64,000 nucleotides of DNA from Sphingobacterium alkalisoli (GCF_005049105.1 NZ_SUKA01000001.1:310001-374000), one strand, 5' to 3'; positions 8,372 to 19,017 are shown, counted from the first letter of the stretch. Notes: generated by a model from the sequence alone, not told the origin. Numbers and translations: made by a program.

Positions 8372-10006
8372 ATGATGAAATTTCAAAAGATTAATCCATT
8401 GAGGCTATTTTATCGAACGTTGTTATTCGTTTTCGTTATCGCTGCCATTAACGCTTGTAACAAGGAAACGGTATATCCGCCAGTAAGTTTGACGCAGATG
8501 ACAAGCGGTATTGCCATCGCGCATGCGGATACGTCGCTGACGCTAACATGGGATCATGGTGTAGCAGCTTGGGAAGGTAATAGTCGTCAAGCAATGGTGT
8601 CGTATGCGGTTCAAGTCTCCACGGATTCTACCTTTAGTGATGTAAGTCAGAATGTTTTCGATTTTGAAACTGATTCTACTTCTTTATTCCTTGGTGATGA
8701 GGAGATCACACCATTGCAGAAGTATTTTGCTCGCGTAAGGACTGTCTCCAACACAGGTACAGGCTTTTCGGAGTGGAGACGCACACCAAGTTTTCAACTG
8801 AAACCTATCGACCTGTTTACGCCAATTAAGGTTTGGAAATTATCGCATGAAGCGGTAGTGCTGAACTTTGGAAGACATGGCGAACTGACAAAAATGGTGG
8901 TGGAAAAAGAAGACGGAACCGATTCCCGAGAATTCAACGTGTCCAATGACGAATTGATTACCATGCAATTGGATGGGCTTACCTCGAACACAGGTTATGT
9001 CGCCCGGCTTTTCCGCCATGATGATCGCTCCTTGGGAGAACTGACGTTCACTACCAAGCCAACCGTAGAGGAGGCGGGATATATTGACCTAAGAGGGAGC
9101 TCCGATCCGCAAATTCTGCAAAACACCTTGAATACAGTGCCTGACGGTAGTACCATTGCACTGAAGCGCGGAATGGCGTATACAATTACGGAAACATTCA
9201 AACTGAACCGGGGTGTAACTATAACGTCTGAGCCAGGATTTGGAGAACAAGCACAAATTATCATGTCTTCCTCGTTTGATGTGGATGCGCCAAGTCCGGT
9301 GGAACTTATCAAATTTGAGGATGTGAAAATTACTGGAAATATTGGAGGTTCCTATGTCTTTAACCTTTCTGCTGCTTCCTCGATAAACCGAATTGAATTT
9401 GAGGCTTGCATTATCTCCGATCAGCGAGGTGTATTGCGCATGAAAGATCCTGGCGTAAAAACTATAAGTAAATATGTCGTTAATAATAGTATTGTGCAGA
9501 ATATCGGGGGGTATGGTGTGTTAGCGGTCGACCATGTGGATGCCCGTGTTGACAATGTCGAGTTGACAAACTCTACATTTATTAATGCGCAGTGGATTGT
9601 TAGATACAATAGTTCTGTAGTTAATCATTTGAATGCTATGACGATAGAGAGTTCGACCTTCTTTCAGGCACCAAACGATAATAGATATGTTCTCGATATG
9701 GCACGAACAGGAAGTACGATTGGCAGCTTTACCGCCAACAATACATTATTTGGCTATACGGGAGGTGGGCGTTCGTTTAATAGTCGGACTCCGGCTTCGG
9801 TTTCCGGAACGAGTAGCTTCGCTACTTCTGATGCAACTTGGGGCACGTCGGCGACTCAGGGGTTGCCAGCAGCAGGTATTATACGTTCTTCGTTGTCTTC
9901 GGAACAAGTTTTTGCAGCACCAGACAAGACCAATTTCACAAATAGTAATCTGACAATTATCGAGGAAACTTTATTTACCGTGGGTGATCCGCGTTGGAGA
10001 CCCTAA
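8372..10006 (+). CDS. DUF4957/DUF5123 surface lipoprotein with fibronectin III domain
   Basis: Lipoprotein signal peptide with the lipobox cysteine in AINACNKETVYPP. Residues about 36-145 look like a fibronectin type III domain (YFARVRT...GFSEWRRTPSF). A second beta-sandwich follows, then a parallel beta-helix-like C-terminal half (about 230-544) matching the DUF4957 and DUF5123 pair. Proteins of this make-up sit beside SusC/SusD in homogalacturonan loci of Bacteroides, where a surface pectin-binding role is presumed. Here it directly precedes the SusC gene (12 bases), which fits that role. No catalytic residues are recognised. Mature N-terminal acidic residues favour surface exposure. Confidence 0.85.
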   Translation: MMKFQKINPLRLFYRTLLFVFVIAAINACNKETVYPPVSLTQMTSGIAIAHADTSLTLTWDHGVAAWEGNSRQAMVSYAVQVSTDSTFSDVSQNVFDFETDSTSLFLGDEEITPLQKYFARVRTVSNTGTGFSEWRRTPSFQLKPIDLFTPIKVWKLSHEAVVLNFGRHGELTKMVVEKEDGTDSREFNVSNDELITMQLDGLTSNTGYVARLFRHDDRSLGELTFTTKPTVEEAGYIDLRGSSDPQILQNTLNTVPDGSTIALKRGMAYTITETFKLNRGVTITSEPGFGEQAQIIMSSSFDVDAPSPVELIKFEDVKITGNIGGSYVFNLSAASSINRIEFEACIISDQRGVLRMKDPGVKTISKYVVNNSIVQNIGGYGVLAVDHVDARVDNVELTNSTFINAQWIVRYNSSVVNHLNAMTIESSTFFQAPNDNRYVLDMARTGSTIGSFTANNTLFGYTGGGRSFNSRTPASVSGTSSFATSDATWGTSATQGLPAAGIIRSSLSSEQVFAAPDKTNFTNSNLTIIEETLFTVGDPRWRP

Positions 10007-10018
10007 ACCGAGAGGAAA

Positions 10019-13000
10019 ATGAAACCTATTTTTAGAATGAATAAACTTAAAATAAGAGATATGAAGAGTCGTGCTGATATGCCCCTGGCTTTCTTACGGG
10101 GAACACGAAATGTGCTGCTGGCCTGTCTACTCGCCGCTCCATTGGTAGAGGTGAGTGCCGTAGAAGGCCGAGTCCCGGCGCCGATAAACATGGAGAAATT
10201 AGTTAATGTGACGGGTAAGGTGGTCGATGAAAAGGGCCAACCTGTCGTTGGCGCGACGGTACTTGTAAAAGGAACGAAAACTGGTGTAAAAACCGACCAG
10301 GATGGAGTTTTTCGAATTAATTTACCTCAGGGAAACTCTATTGTCGTCGTAAGCTATGTAGGCTATAATGTCAAAGAAGTAGACATGGCCGGACAGCAGA
10401 ATGTCACGATTACATTGGAAGAATCCGACAACGCAATGGATGAAATTGTGGTTACCGGTTATGGTACACAACGACGCTCAGAAATTGTTGGTTCTGTTGC
10501 TACCATTAAAGGTGAAGAGTTGATGGATATCCCGGCTCCAAATATTGCGGCAGCATTACGTAACCGCATCGCTGGTCTTGGTGTATCGGAAGCTTCAGGC
10601 CGTCCGGGTGCAAGAGTTACGTTAAATGTGCGTAATTCGACGACTAGTGCAGCAGGTCAGTCCATTGGTTCTACAAGCGAACCACTTTATATAATCGATG
10701 GTATAACTGTAGAGAGTGAGGTCTTTGACAACTTGGATGCTTCCATGGTAGAAAATATCACCGTGTTAAAAGATGCGTCCGCGGCCATATATGGTGCCGC
10801 TGGTGCAAAAGGCGTTATTTTGGTCACTACTAAACGTGGTAAGGCTGGGAAGCCGAGTATTTCGTACAACGGCTATGCAGGGATTACGGATGCTGCTAGG
10901 AAACCTGATATGCTGTCAGCCTATGAGCTGGGTGTAATGTTGAATGAAGGGTACAGGATGAATAATGAACCTGCAGAAAAGTATTTTAGTAATCAAGACT
11001 TGGATTACCTCAAAGGATTGAATGTTGACAGTTGGTACGATCAATTGTGGCAGGCTTCCTTGACACAGAGACATAATTTAAGCATCTCTGGAGGATCAGA
11101 AAAAGTGACGTTTTTTGTAGGCGGGGGTTACCAAAATGAAAATGGCAACTATGCGGGTACTAAACAGGATAAGTATACCCTGCGTAGCGGCTTACAGGCG
11201 ACGATCATCGACGGTTTAAAGGCGGATGTTAATTTCAATATCGATAACCGCATACGGAATAGTAAAAATGGATTAGGTAACGATACCGATCAGACTTTTT
11301 TTGAAACCCTGCTTTCCACACCGGATTGGATACCTATGGAGATTAATGGTTTACCGGTCAACTTCGTACGTACAGGAACACGTAATCCGTTAGGTTTGAT
11401 AAACTCGGGCTATTACGACGAGCGAAATTTACAGGGATACCGTGTGAATGCGAGTTTATCTTATGAGCCTAAATTTCTGAAGGGATTTACAGCCAAACTG
11501 CAAGTGTCGACAGGAGGAAATAGTAATAACAATACACAATATACAGCACCCTATATGCTTTATAATTTTGTATCCATGGGCAATAATAAACAGTTTTATG
11601 CTACACAATTAGTCGCCTCGAATCCCTCTGATGACGTGGTGCCAGCAGAAAGCGCTAGCTTACTGACGTCAATATCCCGGTTGAACAGTTCTCAGGGTTT
11701 TCTGACCTTGTCTTACGCTAATACCTTTGGGAAACATAGTGTTGATGCAGTCGTAGGTGGAGAACAAACCATGGCATATGGTGAAGCATTGTCATCTCGC
11801 TATATCAATCAGCTTATAGCTGGATCTGATGAGCATTGGGCGTTTGATATCAATACCCAACGTACGGTTCGGACAATTACGGAAACTACAAAGCGGTCTT
11901 TTTTCGGTCGGTTTGGATATGATTTTGATAAAAAGTATTTGTTACAAATTGTTTCTCGTTTGGATGCTTCTTCCAATTTTGCGACAGGCGAGCGATGGGG
12001 ACTGTCTCCAAGTATAGGTTTGGGTTGGGTTGTGAGTCAGGAAGACTTCTTTAAGGATAACGTACCTTTTATTAATTTTTTGAAGCTAAAAGCAAATGTT
12101 GGTATCGCGGGAGATGATCGTGTAGATGAGAGGTTATGGCAAGATCGATACCAAATCGATAGTGACAATGGCTATCTTTTTGATGGTGACAAATATGGTG
12201 TTGGACTTAATCCAACAGCATATCCAAACCCATCCATAACCTGGGAAAAGAAGCGTACCATAAACGTTGGTATTGAGTCTACGATGTTAAATAATAAACT
12301 AAACGTTAGCGCAGAGTTTTTCCAGAATAAAATTTTTGACGGATTTGATCAGGGAACAAACAATGCCAACCCATTGTACTCAGGCATAATTGCGCCTCCT
12401 GTCAATTATAGAGAGGCGTACAATTGGGGCTCGGAGTTTTCTATAGGTTACAATACCCGGATCGGTACTGATTTTAAAATTGGTGCAAGTATGAACTTTG
12501 GCTGGGGAAATTCTATTGTGACACAGATGATTTATCCGACAGCTAATTTTCTGGAAACCGACCTTTCGGACAGCAAATGGTTAGGGAATCAATTCGGTAC
12601 AGATCCACGTACCTACAACAGCGGCAATGTGGGCTATAAGGTGTTGGGGATGTTCCGTACCCAAGATCAGGTAGATGCTTTTCTGGCTGAAAATCCAAAC
12701 TACCGTATCGGTGGAGAAATACCTCAGCCGGGATGGTTGATGTATGAGGATACCAATGGCGACGGTGTGGTCAACACATTGGATCAGACATACTTGTTTG
12801 ATCGGACGAATTCGTTTTTTTCTACCGGTATTACACTTAACTTGGGCTACAAAGCCTTGAGTTTGAGTACCAATATTTACGGTAGATTTGGAGGTAAGGT
12901 ATTTATTGATGGTAATTCTAGATCTGCTCCGACAACGACACGCAATGTGATGGCTTTTTGGAAAGACCGTTGGACACCGGAAAATCCAATGGAAGGAACT

Positions 13001-13273
13001 TTTCCGCGCTCGGATGATCCTCTTATAGGTACAAACTCCGATTTTTGGGCATTGAATGCAACAACGATACGGATCAATAACATGACCCTGAAGTATGCCC
13101 TTCCGGCAGCAGTTTCAAAGCGGGTAGGTTTATCAAATACAAGTATACTATTGACGGGTAACAACCTATGGACCTTGGTAAATCCATTTACATACAAAGA
13201 TCCGTATACGAATAACGCATATAATTATCCAACGGTTCGGACGATATCCGTAGGTTTAAGTGCTAATTTATAA
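10019..13273 (+). CDS. SusC-like TonB-dependent transporter, homogalacturonan-type locus
   Basis: 1084 residues: a long cytoplasmic-side N-terminus and signal peptide (about 25-48, ending VSAVEG), a carboxypeptidase-regulatory-like domain (about 62-140, with VTGKVVDEKGQPVVGATV), the plug (MDEIVVTGYGTQRRSEIVGS through LYIIDGITVESE and VTVLKDASAAIYG-like motifs) and the barrel ending GLSANL. ATG at 10019 follows GAGAGGAAA, a plausible ribosome-binding site. SusD follows after 8 bases. The context of two PL1 lyases and a DUF4957/DUF5123 lipoprotein points to import of oligogalacturonides. That is inference from neighbours, not from the transporter sequence. Confidence 0.93.
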   Translation: MKPIFRMNKLKIRDMKSRADMPLAFLRGTRNVLLACLLAAPLVEVSAVEGRVPAPINMEKLVNVTGKVVDEKGQPVVGATVLVKGTKTGVKTDQDGVFRINLPQGNSIVVVSYVGYNVKEVDMAGQQNVTITLEESDNAMDEIVVTGYGTQRRSEIVGSVATIKGEELMDIPAPNIAAALRNRIAGLGVSEASGRPGARVTLNVRNSTTSAAGQSIGSTSEPLYIIDGITVESEVFDNLDASMVENITVLKDASAAIYGAAGAKGVILVTTKRGKAGKPSISYNGYAGITDAARKPDMLSAYELGVMLNEGYRMNNEPAEKYFSNQDLDYLKGLNVDSWYDQLWQASLTQRHNLSISGGSEKVTFFVGGGYQNENGNYAGTKQDKYTLRSGLQATIIDGLKADVNFNIDNRIRNSKNGLGNDTDQTFFETLLSTPDWIPMEINGLPVNFVRTGTRNPLGLINSGYYDERNLQGYRVNASLSYEPKFLKGFTAKLQVSTGGNSNNNTQYTAPYMLYNFVSMGNNKQFYATQLVASNPSDDVVPAESASLLTSISRLNSSQGFLTLSYANTFGKHSVDAVVGGEQTMAYGEALSSRYINQLIAGSDEHWAFDINTQRTVRTITETTKRSFFGRFGYDFDKKYLLQIVSRLDASSNFATGERWGLSPSIGLGWVVSQEDFFKDNVPFINFLKLKANVGIAGDDRVDERLWQDRYQIDSDNGYLFDGDKYGVGLNPTAYPNPSITWEKKRTINVGIESTMLNNKLNVSAEFFQNKIFDGFDQGTNNANPLYSGIIAPPVNYREAYNWGSEFSIGYNTRIGTDFKIGASMNFGWGNSIVTQMIYPTANFLETDLSDSKWLGNQFGTDPRTYNSGNVGYKVLGMFRTQDQVDAFLAENPNYRIGGEIPQPGWLMYEDTNGDGVVNTLDQTYLFDRTNSFFSTGITLNLGYKALSLSTNIYGRFGGKVFIDGNSRSAPTTTRNVMAFWKDRWTPENPMEGTFPRSDDPLIGTNSDFWALNATTIRINNMTLKYALPAAVSKRVGLSNTSILLTGNNLWTLVNPFTYKDPYTNNAYNYPTVRTISVGLSANL

Positions 13274-13281
13274 ATGAAATA

Positions 13282-15150
13282 GTGATGAAAGCGAATATAA
13301 AGGCAATATTAAAAAGAGGGTTCGGCATCTTGTTATTTTCAGGTATGCTCACGGCCTGTAACGACGATAAATTTTTCCTACTGGAGGACCGTAATGGGTT
13401 AGGCTCCGAAGTGGTCTGGGGTTCAGAAGGTTCAATAGACTTTCATTTGAATAAAACATATGAATTGATCATTCCGAAATGGCCGCATCAAGTTATTCCC
13501 AATCGCTGGGATATACATCTAGCGAGTGACGAAAACTATTTTGCGTCCGAGGAAGGACACGCTGCTAGGGCATTGGGAATCAACGGGGAAGCGCTGCACA
13601 ATCACGATGTATTTTATGTCGGAAATTTATACACATTGAATTATGGTAGCAATCGTTACTTTGATATTGCACGTTGTAACAATGCGATTAAATTTATTCC
13701 GGAAAGTACGATTAGCGATGAGGCAAAACGTCGATTTTTAGGTCAATACCACGCAATGCGTGCTATGGTCTACCTGGAGTTAGTTAAAGTATATGGTGGA
13801 ACAACTTTGGTTTTGGAACCGCAGGATCCACAAAATTTAGAAGCAAAAGGACGGGCTAGTGCACGGGCGTGTTTCGAGGTGATCATCGATGATTTGACTA
13901 AAGCAGTCGACTATCTCGAAGGCGTGACCTACTCAGGCGATGACTGGGGACGGATCACCCAAGAGGCTGCTGCATCATTGAAAGCAAAAGCATTGTTATA
14001 CTGGGCAAGTCCACAGTTTAACCCCGTTAATGATCCAAAGCATCCGTATGACGCATCAAGATGGGATGAAGCGCTAGAAGCAAATAAGGCTGCATATGAT
14101 CTGTGTATTGCAAAAGGACGTAGTTTGATGCCTGAATATGGAAAAATCTGGCAAACAAAAGGTCGAGCTAATAGCGAGACCATTATTTCGAGGTCTTATT
14201 CTTCTTCATTACCAAAGAGAGGACATAACGAGGAACGTAGTAACCGTCCGGTGTCAGAACGTGGATCGCCAAATCGGGCTTATAGAGCTACGTGGAAGTT
14301 ACTGCAGGCCTATCCGATGAAGGATGGCAATCGTATCAATCAAGCGGGCAATTATGATTACGATGCGGTTATGTTCTGGCAAAATCGCGACCCGCGCTTT
14401 ACGGCTACTTTTGCTTACAACGGGAGTTCTTACCCGCTAAGCGGTAAAGGTGAAAGTAGGATACAATGGACCTATGTCGGCGCTACAGTCGATGGAATAG
14501 CCGAGGACGCTAATTGGGGGGTGTATACCAAAAAGTTTACTACACCTAGCTTGCCTGCAGGAAATGTGGCTGTAACTAATGACGTGGGAGGGAGCGGTAT
14601 GGATTGGATTGAGATGCGTTTGGCGGAGGTCATGTTAAACTATGCGGACTGTGCGAACGAGACTGGCGATATGGGAACGGCGAAAAACATGGTGCGCACC
14701 ATTAGACAGCGTGCCGGTATAGAAGCCGGAGCCAATGACTATGGTTTAGGTTCAGTAGCTAGTATAGCAGAAATGCGTGATCTTATTTTAAATGAGCGTA
14801 TGATAGAGTTTGCATTTGAAAATAAACGTAATTCCGATCTACGTCGGACGCGCAGATGGCACCTGCTGTCTGGCGAATCTTTGGAGACCATACGGATTGA
14901 ATTGAAGGATGGTGTGAAAGCTGATGATTTGAATGGCGGCGATCGGGATGAAATTAATGTGGAGGATAAAGAAGATTATGAAAAGTATTTTAGAATGTCG
15001 ATTCAACAACAGAAAACTGGATTTGGTGCAATGAATATTCCGGAGTACCATAATTTCTATACTTTTCATAATGACTATGTGTGGAGAGGGGTAGATATTT
15101 ACCCGACTATTGGTTGGGCCGGCGGAACATTTGATCCTTTAGATAATTAA
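13282..15150 (+). CDS. SusD-like lipoprotein, partner of the 10019 SusC
   Basis: 622-residue RagB/SusD family protein. It has a lipoprotein signal peptide with Cys in LTACNDDKFFLLED (acidic surface-export signature), TPR-like helices in the first third (FLGQYHAMRAMVYLELVKVYGG), and the C-terminal SusD region containing RMIEFAFENKRNSDLRRTRRW. Translated from ATG at 13282 (MMKANIKAI); ATG at 13285 is equivalent. It is packed 8 bases after SusC and 4 bases before the next lipoprotein. The likely ligand is a pectin oligosaccharide, by context. Confidence 0.92.
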   Translation: MMKANIKAILKRGFGILLFSGMLTACNDDKFFLLEDRNGLGSEVVWGSEGSIDFHLNKTYELIIPKWPHQVIPNRWDIHLASDENYFASEEGHAARALGINGEALHNHDVFYVGNLYTLNYGSNRYFDIARCNNAIKFIPESTISDEAKRRFLGQYHAMRAMVYLELVKVYGGTTLVLEPQDPQNLEAKGRASARACFEVIIDDLTKAVDYLEGVTYSGDDWGRITQEAAASLKAKALLYWASPQFNPVNDPKHPYDASRWDEALEANKAAYDLCIAKGRSLMPEYGKIWQTKGRANSETIISRSYSSSLPKRGHNEERSNRPVSERGSPNRAYRATWKLLQAYPMKDGNRINQAGNYDYDAVMFWQNRDPRFTATFAYNGSSYPLSGKGESRIQWTYVGATVDGIAEDANWGVYTKKFTTPSLPAGNVAVTNDVGGSGMDWIEMRLAEVMLNYADCANETGDMGTAKNMVRTIRQRAGIEAGANDYGLGSVASIAEMRDLILNERMIEFAFENKRNSDLRRTRRWHLLSGESLETIRIELKDGVKADDLNGGDRDEINVEDKEDYEKYFRMSIQQQKTGFGAMNIPEYHNFYTFHNDYVWRGVDIYPTIGWAGGTFDPLDN

Positions 15151-15154
15151 TACG

Positions 15155-16141
15155 ATGGTCAAGAAAATTAAATCAATAGAGATGATAACACGAAAATTAT
15201 TGACTTTGCTTATTGTACTCACGATTGCCACGTTGGGATCCTGTAGTAAGAAGTCGGAAAATATTTTTAACATGTTTGAGGATGTAAATATCACTTTTCA
15301 CGACGATAGTCCGTATGCGGTTACCGATTATAAGCGGTACAATGATGGCGATAGTGTACATATCAGTTTTACCATTACTTCGGCCAACAAGGATATGATG
15401 AAATTGGTGGTAGATAGCACACTTGGTACAGGAGCAAAAGGACTGCGAACATTTGATCTGAAAGACAGTGAGAGAAGGTCCTACAGCGGCAGAATTCGCT
15501 ACAAGATAAATAGAGACGGTAAAGCTACCTTCCGAATCTATGCACTGGATGAACTGAATGTATATATGGGAGATGGCTACAAGTCAGTAACAGTGGAAGG
15601 TGCACCTAGTTATACCATACTACCGGATAGAAAGGTATATAGTCCCGATTTAGATAAACTGGAATTACCTACTTTCTATTCTATTCGACAGGGAAAGGCA
15701 TATACCTATGCCGAAGGATTAGCAAATTCTGCAGATATTGATTTTGGAATTCGTACCGAAATCGATTCTACTACAGGTAATTTCGGACGAACGGTATATA
15801 ATATTTATTCTATAAGTACAGAACCAAATCCTCATCCGGAGTTTGATATCTCCGGTTGGGAAAAGCGCCAAACCTTATTTAGCGATATGTTAGTAAGCGG
15901 TACTTCTGCAGCTTTTAATAATACGTTAATTTCGGCTAGTAGAATAGAGGAAGAGGCTAAAAAATATTCGATAGATAAAAGGCAAACAAGCTTTAAGCAA
16001 TATGATCAGGCCATAAAAGCTGATTGTATGTTCTATTTCTTAACACCTGAAGGTAAATACGGCGTGTTGTTTATTAAGCAGAATACGCAGGATGCAGCTG
16101 GTAACGAATATCTAAGTATTACGACAAAAATTCAAAATTAA
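15155..16141 (+). CDS. Unrecognised surface lipoprotein (SusE/SGBP position)
   Basis: 328 residues, lipoprotein signal peptide with Cys in TLGSCSKKSENIF. I recognise no family. The mature part appears all-beta, probably two or three Ig-like domains, with frequent Asp/Tyr/Thr strands (YAVTDYKRYNDGDSVHISF). Its place immediately after SusD and before a terminator is where surface glycan-binding proteins are usually encoded, so a pectin-binding role is plausible but unproven. ATG at 15182 (MITRKLL) is an alternative start closer to the signal peptide. Confidence 0.7.
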   Translation: MVKKIKSIEMITRKLLTLLIVLTIATLGSCSKKSENIFNMFEDVNITFHDDSPYAVTDYKRYNDGDSVHISFTITSANKDMMKLVVDSTLGTGAKGLRTFDLKDSERRSYSGRIRYKINRDGKATFRIYALDELNVYMGDGYKSVTVEGAPSYTILPDRKVYSPDLDKLELPTFYSIRQGKAYTYAEGLANSADIDFGIRTEIDSTTGNFGRTVYNIYSISTEPNPHPEFDISGWEKRQTLFSDMLVSGTSAAFNNTLISASRIEEEAKKYSIDKRQTSFKQYDQAIKADCMFYFLTPEGKYGVLFIKQNTQDAAGNEYLSITTKIQN

Positions 16142-16170
16142 AATAATCTGGGTTTATCATAGTTTGTATT

Positions 16171-16204
16171 GCATCCTGCTAGTTCGCTAGCGGGATGCTT
16201 TTTT
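16171..16204 (+). terminator. Strong intrinsic terminator after the SusC/SusD/lipoprotein unit
   Basis: A 12-bp stem (GCATCCTGCTAG paired with CTAGCGGGATGC, one G-T wobble) closed by the stable TTCG tetraloop and followed by six T residues (16199-16204). It lies 30 bases past the lipoprotein stop codon and separates the transporter genes from the first pectate lyase. Confidence 0.92.
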
Positions 16205-16425
16205 ATATAGGCGATTTCTAAGGCATTTAATATCCTACAACAATATGCTAATTGAAGCTAGTATTGGTATACTGATTCTTGCTAACTTACCCCAGTTATA
16301 AATCTGGATTGCTCACGACTTTTAGCATACTCAACTTTCGTTTACTGTTGATGTGGAAAATTTTAAGCAATACGTATCGAGGGTCTATCCAATTTACATA
16401 TTGTCGAAGATTTAGGAGTGAGTTC

Positions 16426-16438
16426 CGTTATTTTGAAT
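16426..16438 (+). promoter_or_regulatory. CGTTATTTTGAAT motif before the first pectate lyase
   Basis: Same 13-base pattern (CGTTAnTTTGAAT) as at 7381 and 19036. It ends only 10 bases before the ATG at 16449, so a promoter here would give a nearly leaderless mRNA. It may instead be a regulator site or mark an upstream start. The rest of the 16205-16448 gap is A+T-rich with no gene. Confidence 0.4.
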
Positions 16439-16448
16439 TAGTATAGAG

Positions 16449-18974
16449 ATGAAAATGAAGAAGATTTTTTATGTAGCCGTTGCAATTCTGATACAAGCCT
16501 GCCTGATGGAAACTGCGCGAGGGCAAGGTAAAGCCCCTTCTGTAAGGATAGATTTTAATATGAATGGCCGCTCGCCTCAAGAGGTCGAATACGACCATGG
16601 TAATTCAAGCCATATCCATTGGACGGTCAGCAAACCGCTCGCTGATGAAGTTACCGTAAACGGACTGAACTTTAGCGTGAAAAAGGGAAAGCGAGGAGAG
16701 CAGCTTAGTCCAACCTATTATAAAGCCTCTGTACAGAAAGGACTGTTTGATGCGAGATTTACAAACGATGGCGTTATGGTAGGTGGAGGCAATTTCGCCG
16801 AAGGTGCGGTAATAGATCTTATTATTAAGGGATTGCCAAAAGGACAGCACAGCTTGCAGACTTTTCATAATATGACCGATAACCTAGAAGCAGAAGAGGC
16901 CTGTCCCATTGATATCTATGTGAATAATGTTCAAAAAGTATCCGGGCTACTTCCAACGGTTCGCTTGGAACGGATCGAGGACATTGCTTCTGCAAGACTG
17001 GTATTGGATGTAAAGAAGAATGAAGATGTGGTAATATCCTTTCGGGCAGTAGAATCTGGCGCACAACCGATAAAAAATGTGATCATTAACGGCTTCTATC
17101 TGAATGCAGCGGATGTCGCCGATTTAGCCAGAGCCATCGAACCGGTAAATGGAAACGAACATGTGGATGTACCTGTTGGCGGCGGACATACGCTGAGATG
17201 GGAATCCGCCAAAGGCGCGCAATCGCATGATATTTATTTTGGTAAGGATTCCCTGGCTGTAGCATCGGCTGACCGGAATTCGCCCTTGTTTAAAGGAAAC
17301 CAGCCTAAGGCCGATACAACCTATGCAATCAACAATCTCTACAGTATGGATACCTACTACTGGCGGATAGATGAGGTGGTTAACGAAGGTGAGATGCATA
17401 AAGGCGAGGTGTGGCGATTTAGAACGGCACAGTTGGCTTTTGAAGGAGCAGAAGGTTTTGGCCGCTGGGCCCGTGGCGGCCGTGGAGGCCAGGTCGTCTA
17501 CGTCGACAACCTCAATGATAGTGGTCCCGGAAGTTTGCGAGAGGCGGTTACCAACGACATCGGTCCGCGTACCATTGTATTTAACGTCGGTGGGGTGATC
17601 GAGCTGAAGTCAAGGTTAGTGCTGAGCGACCGCTATGTGACGGTTGCCGGGCAGACGGCTCCGGGTAAAGGCATCCTTATCCGTTCGGCTCCATTTGGTA
17701 TCGGGGCGAGCGATGCGGTAGTGAGGTTTATACGATTGCGCTTAGGTGCTGGCCCTACGGCCGACGGTATGGGGATGAATGGAAACTATTCCATCATGGA
17801 CCACTGCTCGATTAGCTGGACAATAGATGAATCATTTAGCTCACGCGGTGCAAAAAACATAACCTTACAGCGTACATTGATATCCGAAGCACTGAATGCT
17901 GCCGGACATAAAAACTATCCAGCTGGCAAAGAGCATGGTTATGCGGCTACTATCAGCGGTAGTAAAGGAAGCTTTCATCACAACCTGCTGGCACATTGTT
18001 ACGGGCGTAACTGGAGTTTAGGGGGTGGGCTCGACGGCAATAACTATATGACGGGCTTATTGGATATCCGTAATAATGTGGTATACAACTGGGGTAGTAG
18101 AGCAACAGATGGAGGCGCGCATGAAGTAAATTTTATCAATAACTACTATAAGCCCGGCGCAGGTACCAAACGCTTGCCTGAAATATACAACCAACAACAC
18201 GAAAACATCGGGCTAGGTACCCAAAGGGTTTATTTTGCGGGAAATGTAGTCCCGGGCGTATTCGACGAGAAGTCGCAAGAAAAGGGCAGGAAGGCAACCT
18301 ACAGCAATGGCGCCACCAAAACATACGAAACGTTTGTGGATACACCATTCTTTGATGCGCCCGTTACCACACAATCTGCTAAGCACGCCTACAAAATGGT
18401 CTTATCCGATGTCGGAGCGACACAACCTTACTTTGATACCCATGATCAGCGCATGATCGACGAAACATTGGCCGGTACATTTTCGGTGAAAGGAAGCGTG
18501 ACCGGGAAACCAGGCTTTCCGGATCACGAGAAGGATGCTGGGGGGTACGAAGATTACCCTACGACAGAGCGGGACGAAAAATGGGATAGCGATCGCGATG
18601 GGCTCCCGGATTGGTGGGAAAAGATTCATGGTCTCAACATCCATTCGCCATCGGGTGATTTTTCCGATGCCAATGCCGACTTCGACAGAGACGGTTTTAC
18701 CAATCTAGATCATTACCTGCAATGGATGGCGCAGCCGCACTATAACGCGGTAAACGGCAAGCATGTAATAATTGATGTGGAAGAACTTTCGAGTGGTTTT
18801 GAGTCGAAACCGGTTTATACAGTCGCTAAAAGCGTAAATGGTACAGCTACCGTGAAGGACAGCATCGTTACGTTCACGCCTAACAAGGAAGGTCTGTGTT
18901 CTTTTGAATTTACCGTGTCCGACAGTGATGGTCACCGTATGAGTAGACAAGTGCATATTCTCGCGAATGAGTAG
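16449..18974 (+). CDS. PL1 pectate lyase with N-terminal beta-sandwiches and calcium-binding tail
   Basis: Secreted pectate lyase that cleaves polygalacturonate by beta-elimination. Signal peptide 1-25 (ending ARGQ). Residues about 30-220 form a beta-sandwich of the kind attached to multi-domain polysaccharidases, and 225-330 an Ig/FN3-like domain. From about 332 comes the PL1 parallel beta-helix (AEGFGRWARGGRGG, then GPRTIVFNVGGVIELK, IMDHCSISWTIDES and NNVVYNWGSRATDGG). A calcium-binding thrombospondin-3-like segment follows at about 713 (DSDRDGLPDWWE and DANADFDRDGFTN), then a short C-terminal beta domain. At 841 residues it is much longer than a minimal PL1. It stands alone between a terminator and a promoter-like site. 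Confidence 0.92.
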   Translation: MKMKKIFYVAVAILIQACLMETARGQGKAPSVRIDFNMNGRSPQEVEYDHGNSSHIHWTVSKPLADEVTVNGLNFSVKKGKRGEQLSPTYYKASVQKGLFDARFTNDGVMVGGGNFAEGAVIDLIIKGLPKGQHSLQTFHNMTDNLEAEEACPIDIYVNNVQKVSGLLPTVRLERIEDIASARLVLDVKKNEDVVISFRAVESGAQPIKNVIINGFYLNAADVADLARAIEPVNGNEHVDVPVGGGHTLRWESAKGAQSHDIYFGKDSLAVASADRNSPLFKGNQPKADTTYAINNLYSMDTYYWRIDEVVNEGEMHKGEVWRFRTAQLAFEGAEGFGRWARGGRGGQVVYVDNLNDSGPGSLREAVTNDIGPRTIVFNVGGVIELKSRLVLSDRYVTVAGQTAPGKGILIRSAPFGIGASDAVVRFIRLRLGAGPTADGMGMNGNYSIMDHCSISWTIDESFSSRGAKNITLQRTLISEALNAAGHKNYPAGKEHGYAATISGSKGSFHHNLLAHCYGRNWSLGGGLDGNNYMTGLLDIRNNVVYNWGSRATDGGAHEVNFINNYYKPGAGTKRLPEIYNQQHENIGLGTQRVYFAGNVVPGVFDEKSQEKGRKATYSNGATKTYETFVDTPFFDAPVTTQSAKHAYKMVLSDVGATQPYFDTHDQRMIDETLAGTFSVKGSVTGKPGFPDHEKDAGGYEDYPTTERDEKWDSDRDGLPDWWEKIHGLNIHSPSGDFSDANADFDRDGFTNLDHYLQWMAQPHYNAVNGKHVIIDVEELSSGFESKPVYTVAKSVNGTATVKDSIVTFTPNKEGLCSFEFTVSDSDGHRMSRQVHILANE

Positions 18975-19017
18975 ATGACTGCTAATATCATAGAATAAAA
19001 TGATAACAATAGCTACG

